Shown: positions 49,439-60,379, counted from the stretch's first letter. The stretch is 64,000 nucleotides of DNA from Aristolochia californica (GCA_029961685.1 JARWKL010000006.1:18725276-18789275), one strand, 5' to 3'. Notes: generated by a model not told the origin, from the sequence alone. Program-made: numbers and translations.

Positions 49439-50774
49439 TTAGGCAAAAGTTGTGCCTGAAGAGTCACTCATATTTTCTGAGTTCTCTGAGGAGGAAGACT
49501 CAGTTTCTAGATGAAGTTCGTAGACCTCATCTTCTGACTGGATGTCATCATAATGGATGATTTCCAATCCTTTTTCTGTGGCTAGTAACATGTAAGTACT
49601 GTATCGCCGTTGTTGTTTATCATTTGAACAATCTTTTGCAAAATGTCCTTCTTTCTGGCATATCCAGCATTTGCATTTGCTTGGGGTTTTCCCCTTTGGG
49701 CAGTATGCATTTGACCCTTTCCTAGATGTGGTCGGGCCAGAATTTGTTCTTTTCTTAAAGTATCTCTTTTTAGGAGTATACCTTGTTTTAGAACTTTTTT
49801 GTATCCTAAATTTTTTTTGTTGAAATTTATTAGGATATTTTCGTTGCTTATGGGAGGTTGTTTTACAACCATAAGCTCCTACATTTTTGTTCTGGTTAGA
49901 ACAACATAATGTTTGTTTATTTGCCTTACTACTTTTCTTTTTTAGTTTTTGGGCTTCACAAAGATTTGCCAACATGTCTTGTACAAATCGATGTCTTCTT
50001 CCTAAAGTATCAATGTTTAGGAAAATATCCATGGTTAAAGTACCAAGTTCTGGATTGTTTTGCCAATATTTTGTAATGTAGTCTTTTTCAGCTACATGTG
50101 CAAATGGTTCTGGCAATTTTGCATAAAAGATAGACAGATAAGGTTTCTGGTCTTCTTTTTGCAGTTTATAGAAGTAACTTGCAAACTCACAGTAATACTT
50201 CTCATAAAAACAAATGTTACAGATTTGTAACTTGTTTAATTTCTAAAGAGTTTCTAAACGTTTTCTTTGTTTAGTACTCTCATTGTAGGCTTCTAGGGTT
50301 GGATGTATGCCTAGAAATTTCTTTGATATCTTAGCCACTAATCCTTTCAAGATATTGGCTATCGATATTGAGGTATTAGCTCATTTTTGGTCTTCGGGAA
50401 GGTTGTCCCACCAATAAGATACATTACCCTGTAAAGCATGGGTAAAGAAATTAAATGCTGATTCTTGGTTCCAAGATTCATGCATATTTGCAGCATTGCT
50501 CATGCTTCTTTCCCAATCCTTAAGGACCTTTTCTCCATCCTTGGGGCAAACCAAGTTGAGGTAAAATCCAAAAGGGTTTATGCTATCTATGGTTTGGTGT
50601 CCCTTAGTAGCATTTGAAGGATCGACATTTGTGTATTTTGGTGCATACCTTTGTCCTCCCAGGAATATTTTGGAGTGGGAGAAACTTTCTTGTTCTTGCG
50701 GGTGAACCGGTGATGTCAGGAAGGCCTAATGGTAATGGAGTTTCCATATCCATTAAATAGAAAAACTCTGTCAT
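49439..50774 (-). pseudogene. Caulimovirid coat protein, broken (one frameshift, two stops)
   Basis: Structural capsid protein of a plant pararetrovirus. The start ATG at 50,774-50,772 overlaps the upstream stop (ATGA) and the final TAA is at 49,441-49,439, about 445 codons, a usual coat-protein size. Features in order: YWWDNLP near 50,396-50,416; Cys/aromatic-rich LQICNICFYEKYYCEF near 50,183-50,230; LPEPFA near 50,100-50,116; Lys/Arg-rich basic region about 49,740-49,950; zinc knuckle C-x2-C-x4-H-x4-C (CWICQKEGHFAKDC) at 49,628-49,669; and a Ser/Glu/Asp-rich acidic tail. Breaks: the start frame and main frame differ, so one shift lies between about 50,610 and 50,725 (main-frame TAG at 50,726-50,728); TGA at 50,381-50,383; TAG at 50,243-50,245. 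The 3' half is one open stretch from 50,242. It cannot make a full capsid protein. Confidence 0.88.
49628..49669 (-). other. CCHC zinc-knuckle coding segment of the coat protein
   Basis: Fourteen codons encode C-W-I-C-x4-H-x4-C with all four metal ligands present, preceded by a run of Lys and Cys (PSKCK). In caulimovirid coat proteins this retroviral-Gag-type knuckle binds nucleic acid. It is the strongest single identifier of the insert. Confidence 0.93.
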
Positions 50775-50986
50775 AGAGCTAATTCTTGAAGCTTCCGTTG
50801 AACCTTTTTAATCAGATACCGTAGTAGAATTTCTCTACAGGTTAATCTCCACCATTCATTTAGATATGCTTGATAAGCTATATCGGTTTCATTTACTGGT
50901 GTGAGAGTTTCTCTGGATTGCCAATTTTGGGCTTGCATTGTCCGTACCAGACGGAGTTGATCTAGTAGTCTTGCTCTACTGATCAT
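50771..50986 (-). CDS. Small viral ORF of 71 codons, function unknown
   Basis: The ATG at 50,986-50,984 overlaps the stop of the 17-codon mini-ORF (ATGA). The TGA at 50,773-50,771 overlaps the coat-protein ATG in the same way. The product begins MISRARLLDQLRLVRTMQ, contains NEWWRL near residue 44, and ends in a basic Leu-rich helix-like stretch (LIKKVQRKLQELAL). It resembles the 55-codon product over about the first 35 residues and in the aromatic W-W/W-E-R region, so the two may be duplicates. No family is recognised. It is intact here although the coat-protein gene next to it is not. Confidence 0.6.
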   Translation of the reverse strand: MISRARLLDQLRLVRTMQAQNWQSRETLTPVNETDIAYQAYLNEWWRLTCREILLRYLIKKVQRKLQELAL

Positions 50987-51036
50987 TTTACAAAGCTAAA
51001 AGGTTTAGCATTCTTTTGATTTTCTTGATCTTGCAT
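50983..51036 (-). CDS. Mini-ORF of 17 codons bridging two small viral genes
   Basis: The ATG at 51,036-51,034 shares its first base with the last base of the upstream 55-codon frame's stop (TGATG). Its TGA stop at 50,985-50,983 overlaps the ATG of the 71-codon frame (ATGA). The 17-residue product is hydrophilic (Gln, Asn, Lys-rich). It may be a relay for ribosomes that terminate and reinitiate, or just a spacer that happens to be open. The exact fit at both ends is what makes it worth recording. Confidence 0.35.
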   Translation of the reverse strand: MQDQENQKNAKPFSFVK

Positions 51037-51203
51037 CAAAGGTTGTAGATGCGATCAGAATATCTTTCCCAAAAATAGTAATACCATACCATTAACGGGA
51101 TTGTATTATCTTCTGGCTGAAGAGTATTTCTTTGGAGTAAAGCGAGGTCAAGGCTTTCTCTTTTTAATTTTAAACGATCTAAAAGTTTCTTTTTATGGAT
51201 CAT
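51036..51203 (-). CDS. Small viral ORF of 55 codons, function unknown
   Basis: Starts at an ATG (51,203-51,201) that overlaps the TGA of the upstream coiled-coil frame in an ATGA arrangement, and ends at TGA 51,038-51,036. The product begins MIHKKKLLDRLKLKRESL, has a basic Leu-rich N-terminus and an aromatic-rich C-terminal part (VWYYYFWERY). Its N-terminus resembles the 71-codon frame downstream: both start MI followed by basic residues, LLD, L, L and R, and both have an Arg-x-Thr-Leu-x-Pro string further on. I do not recognise the family. The overlapping stops and starts on both sides support it as a real viral gene. Confidence 0.55.
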   Translation of the reverse strand: MIHKKKLLDRLKLKRESLDLALLQRNTLQPEDNTIPLMVWYYYFWERYSDRIYNL

Positions 51204-51634
51204 TCTGGTGTCCAAGGTGTAAAAGGTGTTTTATACCTTGATGGACCTGGAGATCCTAGACGTTCTTTAGAACCTAGATGTTCTTTTAATGCTAAGACTT
51301 CTGTCAAAATTTCTTGCATTTTATCTTTGTTTAGATTATCTAAACTTTGTTTAAGTTCTGTTAACTCTTTGAAGAAAACAGGACTATTTTCATGGTCAAT
51401 CTTTGCTAGAATATTTTCTAGGATGTTTTGACACTTTATTATTTCTCTATGTTTATGTTCATCATAGAGGAAATCTATTTTCTGTTGGAGGTTTTCAACA
51501 GTTTTTTCTAACCTATTAAGGGTCTTACCATAAGACTCTAAGGTTTGAATGGAATTGGTGACAATGTCACTATTTCCTATAGGTGGACCTAAGGCTATGT
51601 ATTTAGTTATGTTTTTTTTTATGTTTTTAAACAA
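51200..51634 (-). pseudogene. Coiled-coil protein, virion-associated-protein-like, N-terminus lost
   Basis: An open frame of 144 codons, first gene of the viral fragment. Its first codon here is TTG and an in-frame stop lies just upstream at 51,641-51,643, close to the satellite junction, so the true start is probably missing. The sequence is rich in heptad-like Leu/Ile spacing: about residues 30-55 (TLNRLEKTVENLQQKI), 68-80, and 85-119 (ELKQSLDNLNKDKMQEIL). A Gly/Pro-rich tail ends in PFTPWTPE. Small coiled-coil proteins with a Pro-rich C-terminus are known in caulimovirids as the virion-associated protein, which bridges the capsid and transmission factors. That assignment rests on architecture and position only. 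Its stop overlaps the next start as ATGA. Confidence 0.65.
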
Positions 51635-52168
51635 TGTTTTTTACATTTCCGCAATGCAAAACCAAATATATAAAAAACTAAAAGAGTTTACAATCCATAA
51701 AAATCACAGATACTTTTTGGAATTATTGCTCTCAACATTTGTGCATTTCCATTTTGGATGTTCAATTTTTTTTCAAATCAGAACGTTAGTTTTCACCTTT
51801 CCATTTTTCTTGTAAAAAAAACGATAAGGCAAATAGATCACAATAAAATGAAAATTTTAGAGTTTTTGTATGCAAAAAATTGACGACAATAATAAATGTA
51901 ACTAAAAAAAATTATTTCACGCACTAAAAATGAACACCAAAATTTTTGTTATCCTTGTTTGGGAAATTCCACTAGTACAACCCCTAATAGCTTGGTGGAA
52001 TTTTATAAGAAAAAGATTTTTAATTGATCATAACATGTTTTAAATGTCGAAATGCATGCCTAAAACATGTTGAAGATGCAAATGACCTATTGATCCAAAA
52101 ATTTTTAAGGAGCAGAAAAAAATTAAATTCTCAAGTTAACGTTCAGTGAGATGTTTAAAAGAGCCTAA

Positions 52169-52268
52169 NNNNNNNNNNNNNNNNNNNNNNNNNNNNNNNN
52201 NNNNNNNNNNNNNNNNNNNNNNNNNNNNNNNNNNNNNNNNNNNNNNNNNNNNNNNNNNNNNNNNNNNN
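52169..52268. other. Assembly gap, 100 N
   Basis: Exactly 100 Ns, the customary placeholder for a gap of unknown size. The left side stops just after GAGCCTAA at the anchor. The right side resumes at CAAAAAATTGAAAACTATAAC, well into a unit. The missing DNA is at least part of one B monomer and could be many units. Confidence 0.98.
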
Positions 52269-53391
52269 CAAAAAATTGAAAACTATAACAAATTTAATTG
52301 AAGAAAAATTTTTCACGCACTTACAATAAACACAGAAGTTTTGTTATCCATGTTTGGGAAATTCCACTAGTACAACCCCTAATAGTTTGGTGGATTTTTA
52401 TAAGAAAGAAATTTCTAATTGATCCTAAAATGTTTTAAATGTGGATATGCATGCCTAAAACATGCTGAAGATGCAATTGACCTAGTCATTCAAAAATTTC
52501 AAGGACTTGAAAAAATTAAATTCTCAAGTAAACGTGCGGTGGGCTATTTACCAGAGCCAAACTACCCACTTTTTGCCTATTCTACAAAAAGCGGACCTAA
52601 AAATCATAGACCATAGAAAATGTTTTGATCAATTAATGTTGTGTAACGGCTATAATTTTTTTTTAGAAATGACTTATGGTTTGGGAGTCAACACTCAGTT
52701 AAAAACGCCTCGCACCCCCACCCCCCTTTTCTGATGATTGCAAAACCTAATATATAAAAAATGAAAGAGTTTACAATCCTTAAAAATCACAGATACTGTT
52801 TGGAATTATCTCACTCAGCAATTGTCAATTTCCATTTTGGATGTTCAATTTTTTTTAGATACCAAGAGTTTTTACTCTCCCATTTTTCTCATAAACAAAA
52901 AGAAAAGGCAAATACATCACAACAAAATGAAAATTTTAGTGTTTATGTATGCAAAAAATTAAAAAATATAACAAATGTATGTGAATAAAATTATTTCACG
53001 TACTAAAAATGAACACCAAAATTTTGTTATCCATGTTTGGGAAATTCCACAAGTACAACCTCTAATAGCTTGGTGGAATTTTATATAAAAAGAGATTTCA
53101 AATTGATCCTAACATGTTTTAAATGTGGACATGTATGCCTGAAACATGTTGAAGATGCAAATGATGAAATGATCCAAACATTTCAAGAAGTAGAAAAAAT
53201 TAAATTCTCAAGTTAATGTGCGGTTGGATATTTACCAGAGCCAAACCACCCACTTTTTGCCTATTGTACAAAAAGCCGACCTAACAATCCTAGATCAATG
53301 TAAATGTTTTGATTGATTAATGATTTAATGGCTATAATTTTTGTTAGAAATTACTTATGGTATGGAATTCAACACTCAATTAAAAATGTGT

Positions 53392-53414
53392 CCCCCCCCC
53401 CCCCCCCCCCCCCC
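53392..53414 (+). repeat. Expanded poly-C run (23 C) in B monomer
   Basis: Twenty-three uninterrupted Cs between AAAAATGTGT and ACTTTTTCGATGATTGC. Confidence 0.95.
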
Positions 53415-56400
53415 ACTTTTTCGATGATTGCAAAACAAAATATATAAAAAACAAAAAGAGTTTACAATCCTTAAAAATCACAGACACCTTTTGGAATTAT
53501 CTCTCTCAACATTTGAGCAATTCCATGTTGGATGTTCAATTTTTTTTCAAATCCAAACTTGAGCTTTCACTCTCCCATTTTTCTCGTAAACAAAATGATA
53601 AGGCAAATAGATGACAACAAAATAAAAATTTTACAGTTTATGTATGCAAAAAATTGAAAACTATAATAAATGTAACTGAAGAAAATTATTTCACCCACTA
53701 AAAATGAACACCAAAGTTTTGTTATCTATGTTTGGGAAATTCCACTAGTAAAACCCCTAATAGCTTGGTGGAATCTTTTAAGAAAGAGATTTCTAATTGA
53801 TCCTAATATATTTTAAATGTGGATATGCATGCCTAAAAATGTTAAAAATGCAAATGACCTAATGATCCGAAAATTTCAAGGAGTAGAAAAAATTAAATTC
53901 TCAAGTTAACGTGCGGTGGGATATTTACCATAGCCAAACAATCCACTTTTTTCCTATTTTAAAAAAGTATACCTAACAATCATAGATCATCATAAATGTT
54001 TTGATCGATTAATGATGTGTAACAGGTATAATTTTTGTTAAAAATGATTTATGGTTTGGGAGTCAACACACAATTAAAAATGCCTCACTCCCCCTTTTCT
54101 TATGATAGTAAAATGTAATATATAAAAAATAAAAGAGTTTACAATCCTTAAAAATCACAAATACTGTTTGGAATTATCTCATTCAGCAATTGCGGATTTC
54201 CATTTTCGATGTTCAATTTTTGTAAGAATCCAAACTTGAGTTTTTACTCTTCCATTTTTTTTAAAACAAAAAGATAAGGCAAATAAATCACAACAAAATG
54301 AAAATTTTAGAGTTTATATATGCAAAAAATTGAAAACTATAAAAAATGTAAGTGAAGAAAATTATTTAACGCACTAAAAATGAACACCAAAGTTTTGTTC
54401 TCCATGTTTGGGAAATTCGACTAGTACAACCCCTAATAGCTTGGCGGAATTTTATAAGAAAGAGATTTCTAATTGATCCTAACATGTTTAAAATGTGGAT
54501 ATGCATGCCTGAAACATGTTGAAGATGCAAATGACCAAATGATCCAAAAATTTTAAAGAGTAGAAAAAATTAAATTCTCAATTTAACATGCGGTGGGATA
54601 TTTACCAGAGCCAAACAACCCACTTTTTGCCTATTTTACAAAAAGTGGACCTTACAATCATAGATCATCAAAACGTTTTTGATCGATTAATGATGTGTAA
54701 CTGCTATAATTTTTGTTAGAAATGACTTACGGTTTGGCAATCAACACTTAGTTAAAAATGCCTCGCCCCTCCTTTTCTGAGGATTGCAAAACCTAATATA
54801 TAAAAAACTAAAAGAGTTTACAAACCTTAAAACTCATAGATATTGTTGGGAATTATCTCTCTCAGCAATTGCGCATTTCCATTTTGAATGTTCAATTTTT
54901 TTTAGAATCCAAACTTGATTTTTTACTCTCCCATTTTTCTTGTAAACAAATAAATAAGGCAAATAGATCACATCAAAAAGAAAATTTTAGAGTTTATGTA
55001 TGCAAAAAATTAAAAACTATAACAAATGTAAGTGAAGAAAATTATTTCATGCACTAAAATTGAACACCAAAGTTTTGTTATCCATGTTTGGGAAATACCA
55101 CTAGAACAACCCCTAATAGCTTGGTGGAATTTTATAATAAAGAGATTTCTAATTGATCCTAACATGTTTTAAATGTGGATATGAATGCTTGATACATGTT
55201 GAAGATGCAAATGACCTAATGATCCAAAAATTTCAAGGAGTAGAAAAAATTAAATTGTCAAGTTAACGTGCGGTGGGATATTTACCAGAGCCAAACAACC
55301 CACTTTTTGCCTATTTTACAAAAAATGGACCTAACAATCATAGATCATCGAAATTTTTTGTATAACGGCTATAGTTTTTGTTAGAAATGACTTTTTTTTG
55401 GAGTCAACACTCAGTTAAAAATGCCCCGCCCCCCCTTTTCCGATGATTGCAAAACCTAATATATGAAAAACTAAAAGAGTTTACAATCCTTAAAAATCAC
55501 ATATACTTTTTTGAATTATCTCTCTCAGCATTTTTTCTTTGCCATTTTGGTTGTTCAATTTTTTTTTTCAAATGCAAACTTGAGTTTTCTCTCTCCCATT
55601 TTTCACGTAAACAAAAAGATAAGGCAAACAAATCACAACAAAATGAAAAATTGAGAGTTTATGTATGTAAAAAACTGAAAACTATAACAAATGTAAGTGA
55701 AAAAAAGTACTTCACGCACTAAAAATGAACACCAAAGTTTTATTATCCATGTTTGCGAAATTCCTCTAGTACAAGCCTAATGGCTTGGTGGAATTTTATA
55801 AGAAAAAATTGATCCTTACATGTTTTAAATGTGGATATGTAAGCCTAAAACATGTTGAAGATTCAAATGACCTAATGATCCAAAAATTTCATGGAGAGAA
55901 AAACTTAAATTCTCAAGTTAACGTGCAGTGGGATACATACAAGAGCCAAGCAACACACTTTTTGCCTATTTTACAAAAAGAGGACCTAACAATCATAGAT
56001 CATCATAAATATTTTGATCGATTCATGATGTGTAACAGCTATAATTTTTGTTAGAAATGACTTATGGTTGGGGAGTCAACACACAGTTAAAAATGCCTCA
56101 CACCTCCTTTTCCGATGATTGAAAAACCTAATACATAAAAAACTTAAAGAGTTTAAAATCCTTAAAAATCACACATACTTTTTGGAATTATCTCTCTCGG
56201 CATTTGTGCTTTTCCTTTTTGGATGTTCCATTTTTTTAAAATCCAAACTTGAGTTTTCACTCTCCCATTTTTCTCGTAAACGAAAAGATTGGGCAAATAT
56301 ATCACAACAAAATGAAAATATCGGCGTTTATGTATACAAAAAATTGAAAACTATAACAAATGTAAGTGAAGAAAATTATTTCACGCACTAAAAAGGAACA

Positions 56401-58819
56401 CCAAAGTTTTTTTTATCAATGTTTGGGAAATTCCACAAGTACAACCCCTAATAACTTGGTGGAATTTTATAAGAAAGAGATTTCTAATTGATCCTAACAT
56501 GTTTTAAATGTTGATATACATGCCTGAAACATGTTGAAGATGCAAATAACCAAATGATCCAAAAATTTCAAAGAGTACAAAAAATTAAAATCTCAACTTA
56601 ATGCGCGGTGGGATATTTTCCAGAGCTAAACAACCCACTTTTGGCCTATTTTACAAAAAGCGGACCTAACAATACTAGAGCATCGTAAATATTTTGATCG
56701 ATTAATGATGTGTAACAACTATAATTTTTTATAGAAATTACTTATGGTTTGGGAGTCAACACTCAGTTAAAAACGCCTCACCCCCCCTTTTTTGATTATT
56801 GCAAAACCAAATATAAAAAAAAACAAAAAGAGTTTACAATCCTTAAAAATCATAGATACTTTTTAGAATTATCTCTCACAGCATTTGAGCATTTCCATTT
56901 GGGATGTTCTATTTTTTTTTCAAATCCAAACTCGAGTTTTCACTCTCTCATTTTTCTCATAAACAAAAAGATAAGGCAAATATATCACAACAAAATGAAA
57001 ATTTAGAGTTTATGTACGCAAAAAATTCAAAACTATAACAAATGTAAGTGAAAAAAATTATTTAACGTACTAAAAATGAACACCAAAGTTTTGTTATCCA
57101 TGTTTGGGAAATTCCACTAGTACAACCCCTAAAGTCTTGGTTGAATTTTATATGAAAGAGATTTTTAATTGATCCTAACATGTTTTAAATGTGGATATGC
57201 ATAACTGAAACATGTTGAAGATGCAAATGACCAAATGATCCAAAAATTTCAAGGAGTAGAAACTATCAAATTCTGAAGTTAATGTGGGGTGGGATATTTA
57301 CCAGAGCCAAACAACCCACATTTTTCCTATTTAACAATCCTAGTTCATCGTAAATGTTTTGATCGATTAATGATGTGTAATGGCTATAATATTTGTTAGA
57401 AATGACTTATGGTTAGGGACTCAACACTTAGTTAAAAATGCCTCACCCCCCCTTTTTCGATGATTGAAAAACCTAATATATAAAAAACTAAAAGATTGTA
57501 AAATCCTTAAAAATCACATATAATTTTTGCAATTATCTATCATAGCATTTGTGCATTTCTATTTTGGATGTTCAATTTTTTTTCAAATAAAAAATTGAGT
57601 TTTCACTCTCCTTTTTTTCTCGTAAAACAAAAAGATAAGGCAAATAGATCACAATATAATGAAAATTTTAAAGTTTATGTATGAGAAAAATTGGAAACTA
57701 CAATTAATGTTTGTGAACAAAATTATTTCACGCACTAAAAATGAACACCAAAGTTTTGTTATCCACGTTTTGGAAATTCAACTAGTACAACCCCTAATAC
57801 CTTGGTGAAATTTTATAAGAAAGAGATTTCTAATTGATCCTAACATGTTTTAAATGTGGATATGCATGTCTGAAACATGTTAAAGGTGCAAATGACAAAA
57901 TGATCCAAAAATTTCAAGGGGTAGAAAAAAATTAAATTCTCAAGTTAATGTGCTGTGAGATATTACGAGAGCCAAACAACCCACTTTTTGCCTATTTTAC
58001 AAAAAGCGGATCTAACAATCCTAGATCATCGTAAATTTTTTGATCAATTAATGATGTGTAATGGCTATAATTATTTTTAGAGATGACTTATGGTGTGGGA
58101 CTCAACTCTCAGTTAAAAATGCCTCACCCCGCCCCCCCTCCATTTTCGATGATGGCAAAACCAAATATATAAAAAACAAAAAGAGTTTACAATCCAAAAA
58201 AATCACAGATACTTTTTGGAATTATCTCTCTCAACATTTGAGCATTTCCAATTTGGATGTTCAATTTTTTTTCAAATCCAAACTTGAGTTTTCACTCTTC
58301 CATTTTTCTCGTAAACAAAAAGATAAGGCAAATAAATAACAACAAAATGAAAATTTAAGATTTTATGTATGCAAAAAATTGAAAATTATAATAAATTTAA
58401 GTGAAGAAAATTATTTCACGCATTAAAAATGAACACCAAAGTTTTGTTATCCATGTTTGAGAAATTCCACTAGTACAACCCCTAAAAGCTTGGTGGAATT
58501 TTATAAGAAAGAGATTTCTAATTGATCCCAAATTGTTTTAAATGTGGATATGCATGCCTGAAACATATTGAAGATGCAAATGACCAAATGATCCAAAAAT
58601 TTCAAGGTGTCGAAAAAAATTAAATTCTCAAGTTAATATGCGGTGGGATTTTTATCAGAGCCAAACAACCCACTTTTTGTCTATTTTACGAAAAGTGGAC
58701 TAAACAATCCAAGATGATCGTAAATGTTTTGATTGATTAATGATGTGTAATGGCTATAATTTTTTAAAGAAATTACTTACGGTTTTGGAGTCAACACTTA
58801 GTTAAAAAAGCCACGCTCC

Positions 58820-58820
<1 letters not shown>

Positions 58821-58855
<35 letters not shown>
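58821..58855 (+). repeat. Expanded poly-C run (35 C) in B monomer
   Basis: Thirty-five uninterrupted Cs after CCACGCTCCA and before GCCCTCTTTTCGGATG, the longest pure run in the window. Confidence 0.95.
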
Positions 58856-58856
<1 letters not shown>

Positions 58857-58977
58857 CCCTCTTTTCGGATGATTGCAAAACTTAATGTATAAAAAACTAA
58901 AAGATTTGAAAATCCTTAAAAATCACATATAATTTTTTAATTATCTCTCTCAGCATTTGTGCATTTCTATTTTGGAT

Positions 58978-59012
58978 GTTCAATTTTTTTTCAATTTTTT
59001 TTCTCGTAAAAC
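58978..59012 (+). repeat. Truncated B monomer (about 45-bp deletion between T-runs)
   Basis: GTTCAATTTTTTTTCAA joins TTTTTTTTCTCGTAAAAC. The ATCCAAACTTGAGTTTTCACTCTCC block is gone. Both edges are T-runs, suggesting slippage or microhomology. Confidence 0.8.
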
Positions 59013-59513
59013 AAAAAGATAAGGCAAATAGTTCACAACAAAATGAAAATTTTAGAGTTTATGTACACAAAAAATTAAAAACTACAATTAATCTAAGTTA
59101 AGAAAATTATTTCATGCACTAAAAATGAACCCCAAAGTTTTGTTATCCATGTTTGGGAAATTCCTCTAGTACAACCCTTAATAGCTTGGTGGAATTTTAT
59201 AAGAAAAAGATTTCTAATTGATCCTAACATGTTTTAAATGTGGCTATGCATGCCTGAAACATGTTGAACATGCAAATGACCTAATTACCCAAAATTTTCA
59301 AGGTGTAGAAAAAAATAAACTATCAAGTTAACGTGTTGTGGGATATTTACCAGAGCCAAACAAACCACTTTTTACCTCTTTTACAAAAAGCGGACCTAAC
59401 AATCCTACATCATCGTAAATGTTTTGATCAATTAATGATGTGTCACGGCTTTAATGTTCGTTAGAAATGACTTACGGTATGCAAGTCAACACTCAGTTAA
59501 AAATGCCTCGCCA

Positions 59514-59542
59514 CCCCCCCCCCCCCCCCCCCCCCCCCCCCC
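59514..59542 (+). repeat. Expanded poly-C run (29 C) in B monomer
   Basis: Twenty-nine uninterrupted Cs after AAAATGCCTCGCCA, followed by TTCCCCTTCCTTTTTCGATG. An apparent proline run in an overlapping open frame is this homopolymer, not a protein feature. Confidence 0.95.
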
Positions 59543-60379
59543 TTCCCCTTCCTTTTTCGATGATTGCAAAACCAAAAATATAAAAAAAAAAAAGTTTATA
59601 ACCCATAAAAATCACAGATACTTTTTGGAATTATCTCTCTCACCATTTGAGCATTTCCATTTTGGATGTTCAATTTTTTTTCAAATCCAAACTATAGTTT
59701 TCACTCTCCTATTTTTCAAGTAAATAAAAAGATAAGGCAAAAAGCTCACAACAAAATGAAAATTGAAAACTATAATAAATGTAAGTGAAGAAAATTATTT
59801 CCAGCACTAAAAATAAACACCAAAGTTTTGTTATCTATGTTTGTGAAATTCCACTAGTACAACCCCTAAAAGCTTGGTAGAATTTTATAAGAAAGAGATT
59901 TCTAATTGGTCCTAACATGTTTTAAATGGGGATATGCTTGCCTGAAACATGTTGAAGAAGCTAACGACCAAATTATCCAAAAATTTCTAGGAGTAGAAAA
60001 ACTAAAATTCTCAAGTTAAAGTGTGGTGGGATAATTACCCGAGCCAAACAACCCAGTTTTTGGGTATTTTAAAAAAAGTGGACCTAACAATCCTAGATCA
60101 TCGTAAATGTGTAACGGCAATAATTTTTGTTAGAAATGACTTATTGTTTGGGTGTCAACACTCAGTTAAAAATGCCTCCCCCTCCCACTTTCGATGATTG
60201 CAAAACCAAATATATAAAAAACAAAAAGAGTTTACAATACCTAAAAATTATATATACTTTTCGGAATTATCTCTCTAAGCATTTGAGCATTTCCAGTTTG
60301 GAAGTTCAATTTTTTTTCAAATCCAAGCTTAAGTTTTCACTCGCCCATTTTTCTCGTAAACAAAAAGATAAGGCAAAAT

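Larger units (their letters stand above)
48968..51653 (-). mobile_element. Endogenous pararetrovirus fragment (Caulimoviridae), degenerate
   Basis: A 2.7-kb stretch with a visibly different, less AT-rich composition splits one B satellite monomer. The left flank ends TTTTCTGATG at 48,967 and the right flank resumes at about 51,654 with ATGCAAAACC. All supported reading frames are on the minus strand. The coat-protein gene with a CCHC knuckle identifies a caulimovirid: its N-terminal part has a Y-W-W motif, followed by a Cys-rich stretch, a Lys-rich stretch and an acidic tail. The fragment lacks movement protein, protease, reverse transcriptase and RNase H. I see no LTR, no tRNA primer site and no clear target-site duplication, consistent with non-integrase capture as known for endogenous caulimovirids. 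Insert boundaries are good to a few bases on the left and about ten on the right. Confidence 0.88.

Noticed and set aside
49582..49872. Second minus-strand open frame of 96 codons inside the viral insert
   Set aside because: It lies wholly within the coat-protein frame in another phase, with no recognisable features.
51195..51431. Plus-strand open frame across the coiled-coil gene
   Set aside because: Antisense shadow of the minus-strand viral frame.
48968..51653. LTR retrotransposon (Gag with zinc knuckle)
   Set aside because: No LTR, primer-binding site, polypurine tract or target duplication was seen. The coat-protein motifs and overlapping small ORFs fit a caulimovirid better.
51640..51665. 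Possible target-site duplication (TTTCTGATG at left, TTTCCGCAATG at right)
   Set aside because: The two strings differ by substitution and insertion, and TTTCCG-like text is normal satellite at this position, so no duplication can be claimed.
59454..59723. Open frame with a long proline run
   Set aside because: The prolines are the 29-C homopolymer of the B monomer, and the flanks are ordinary satellite.
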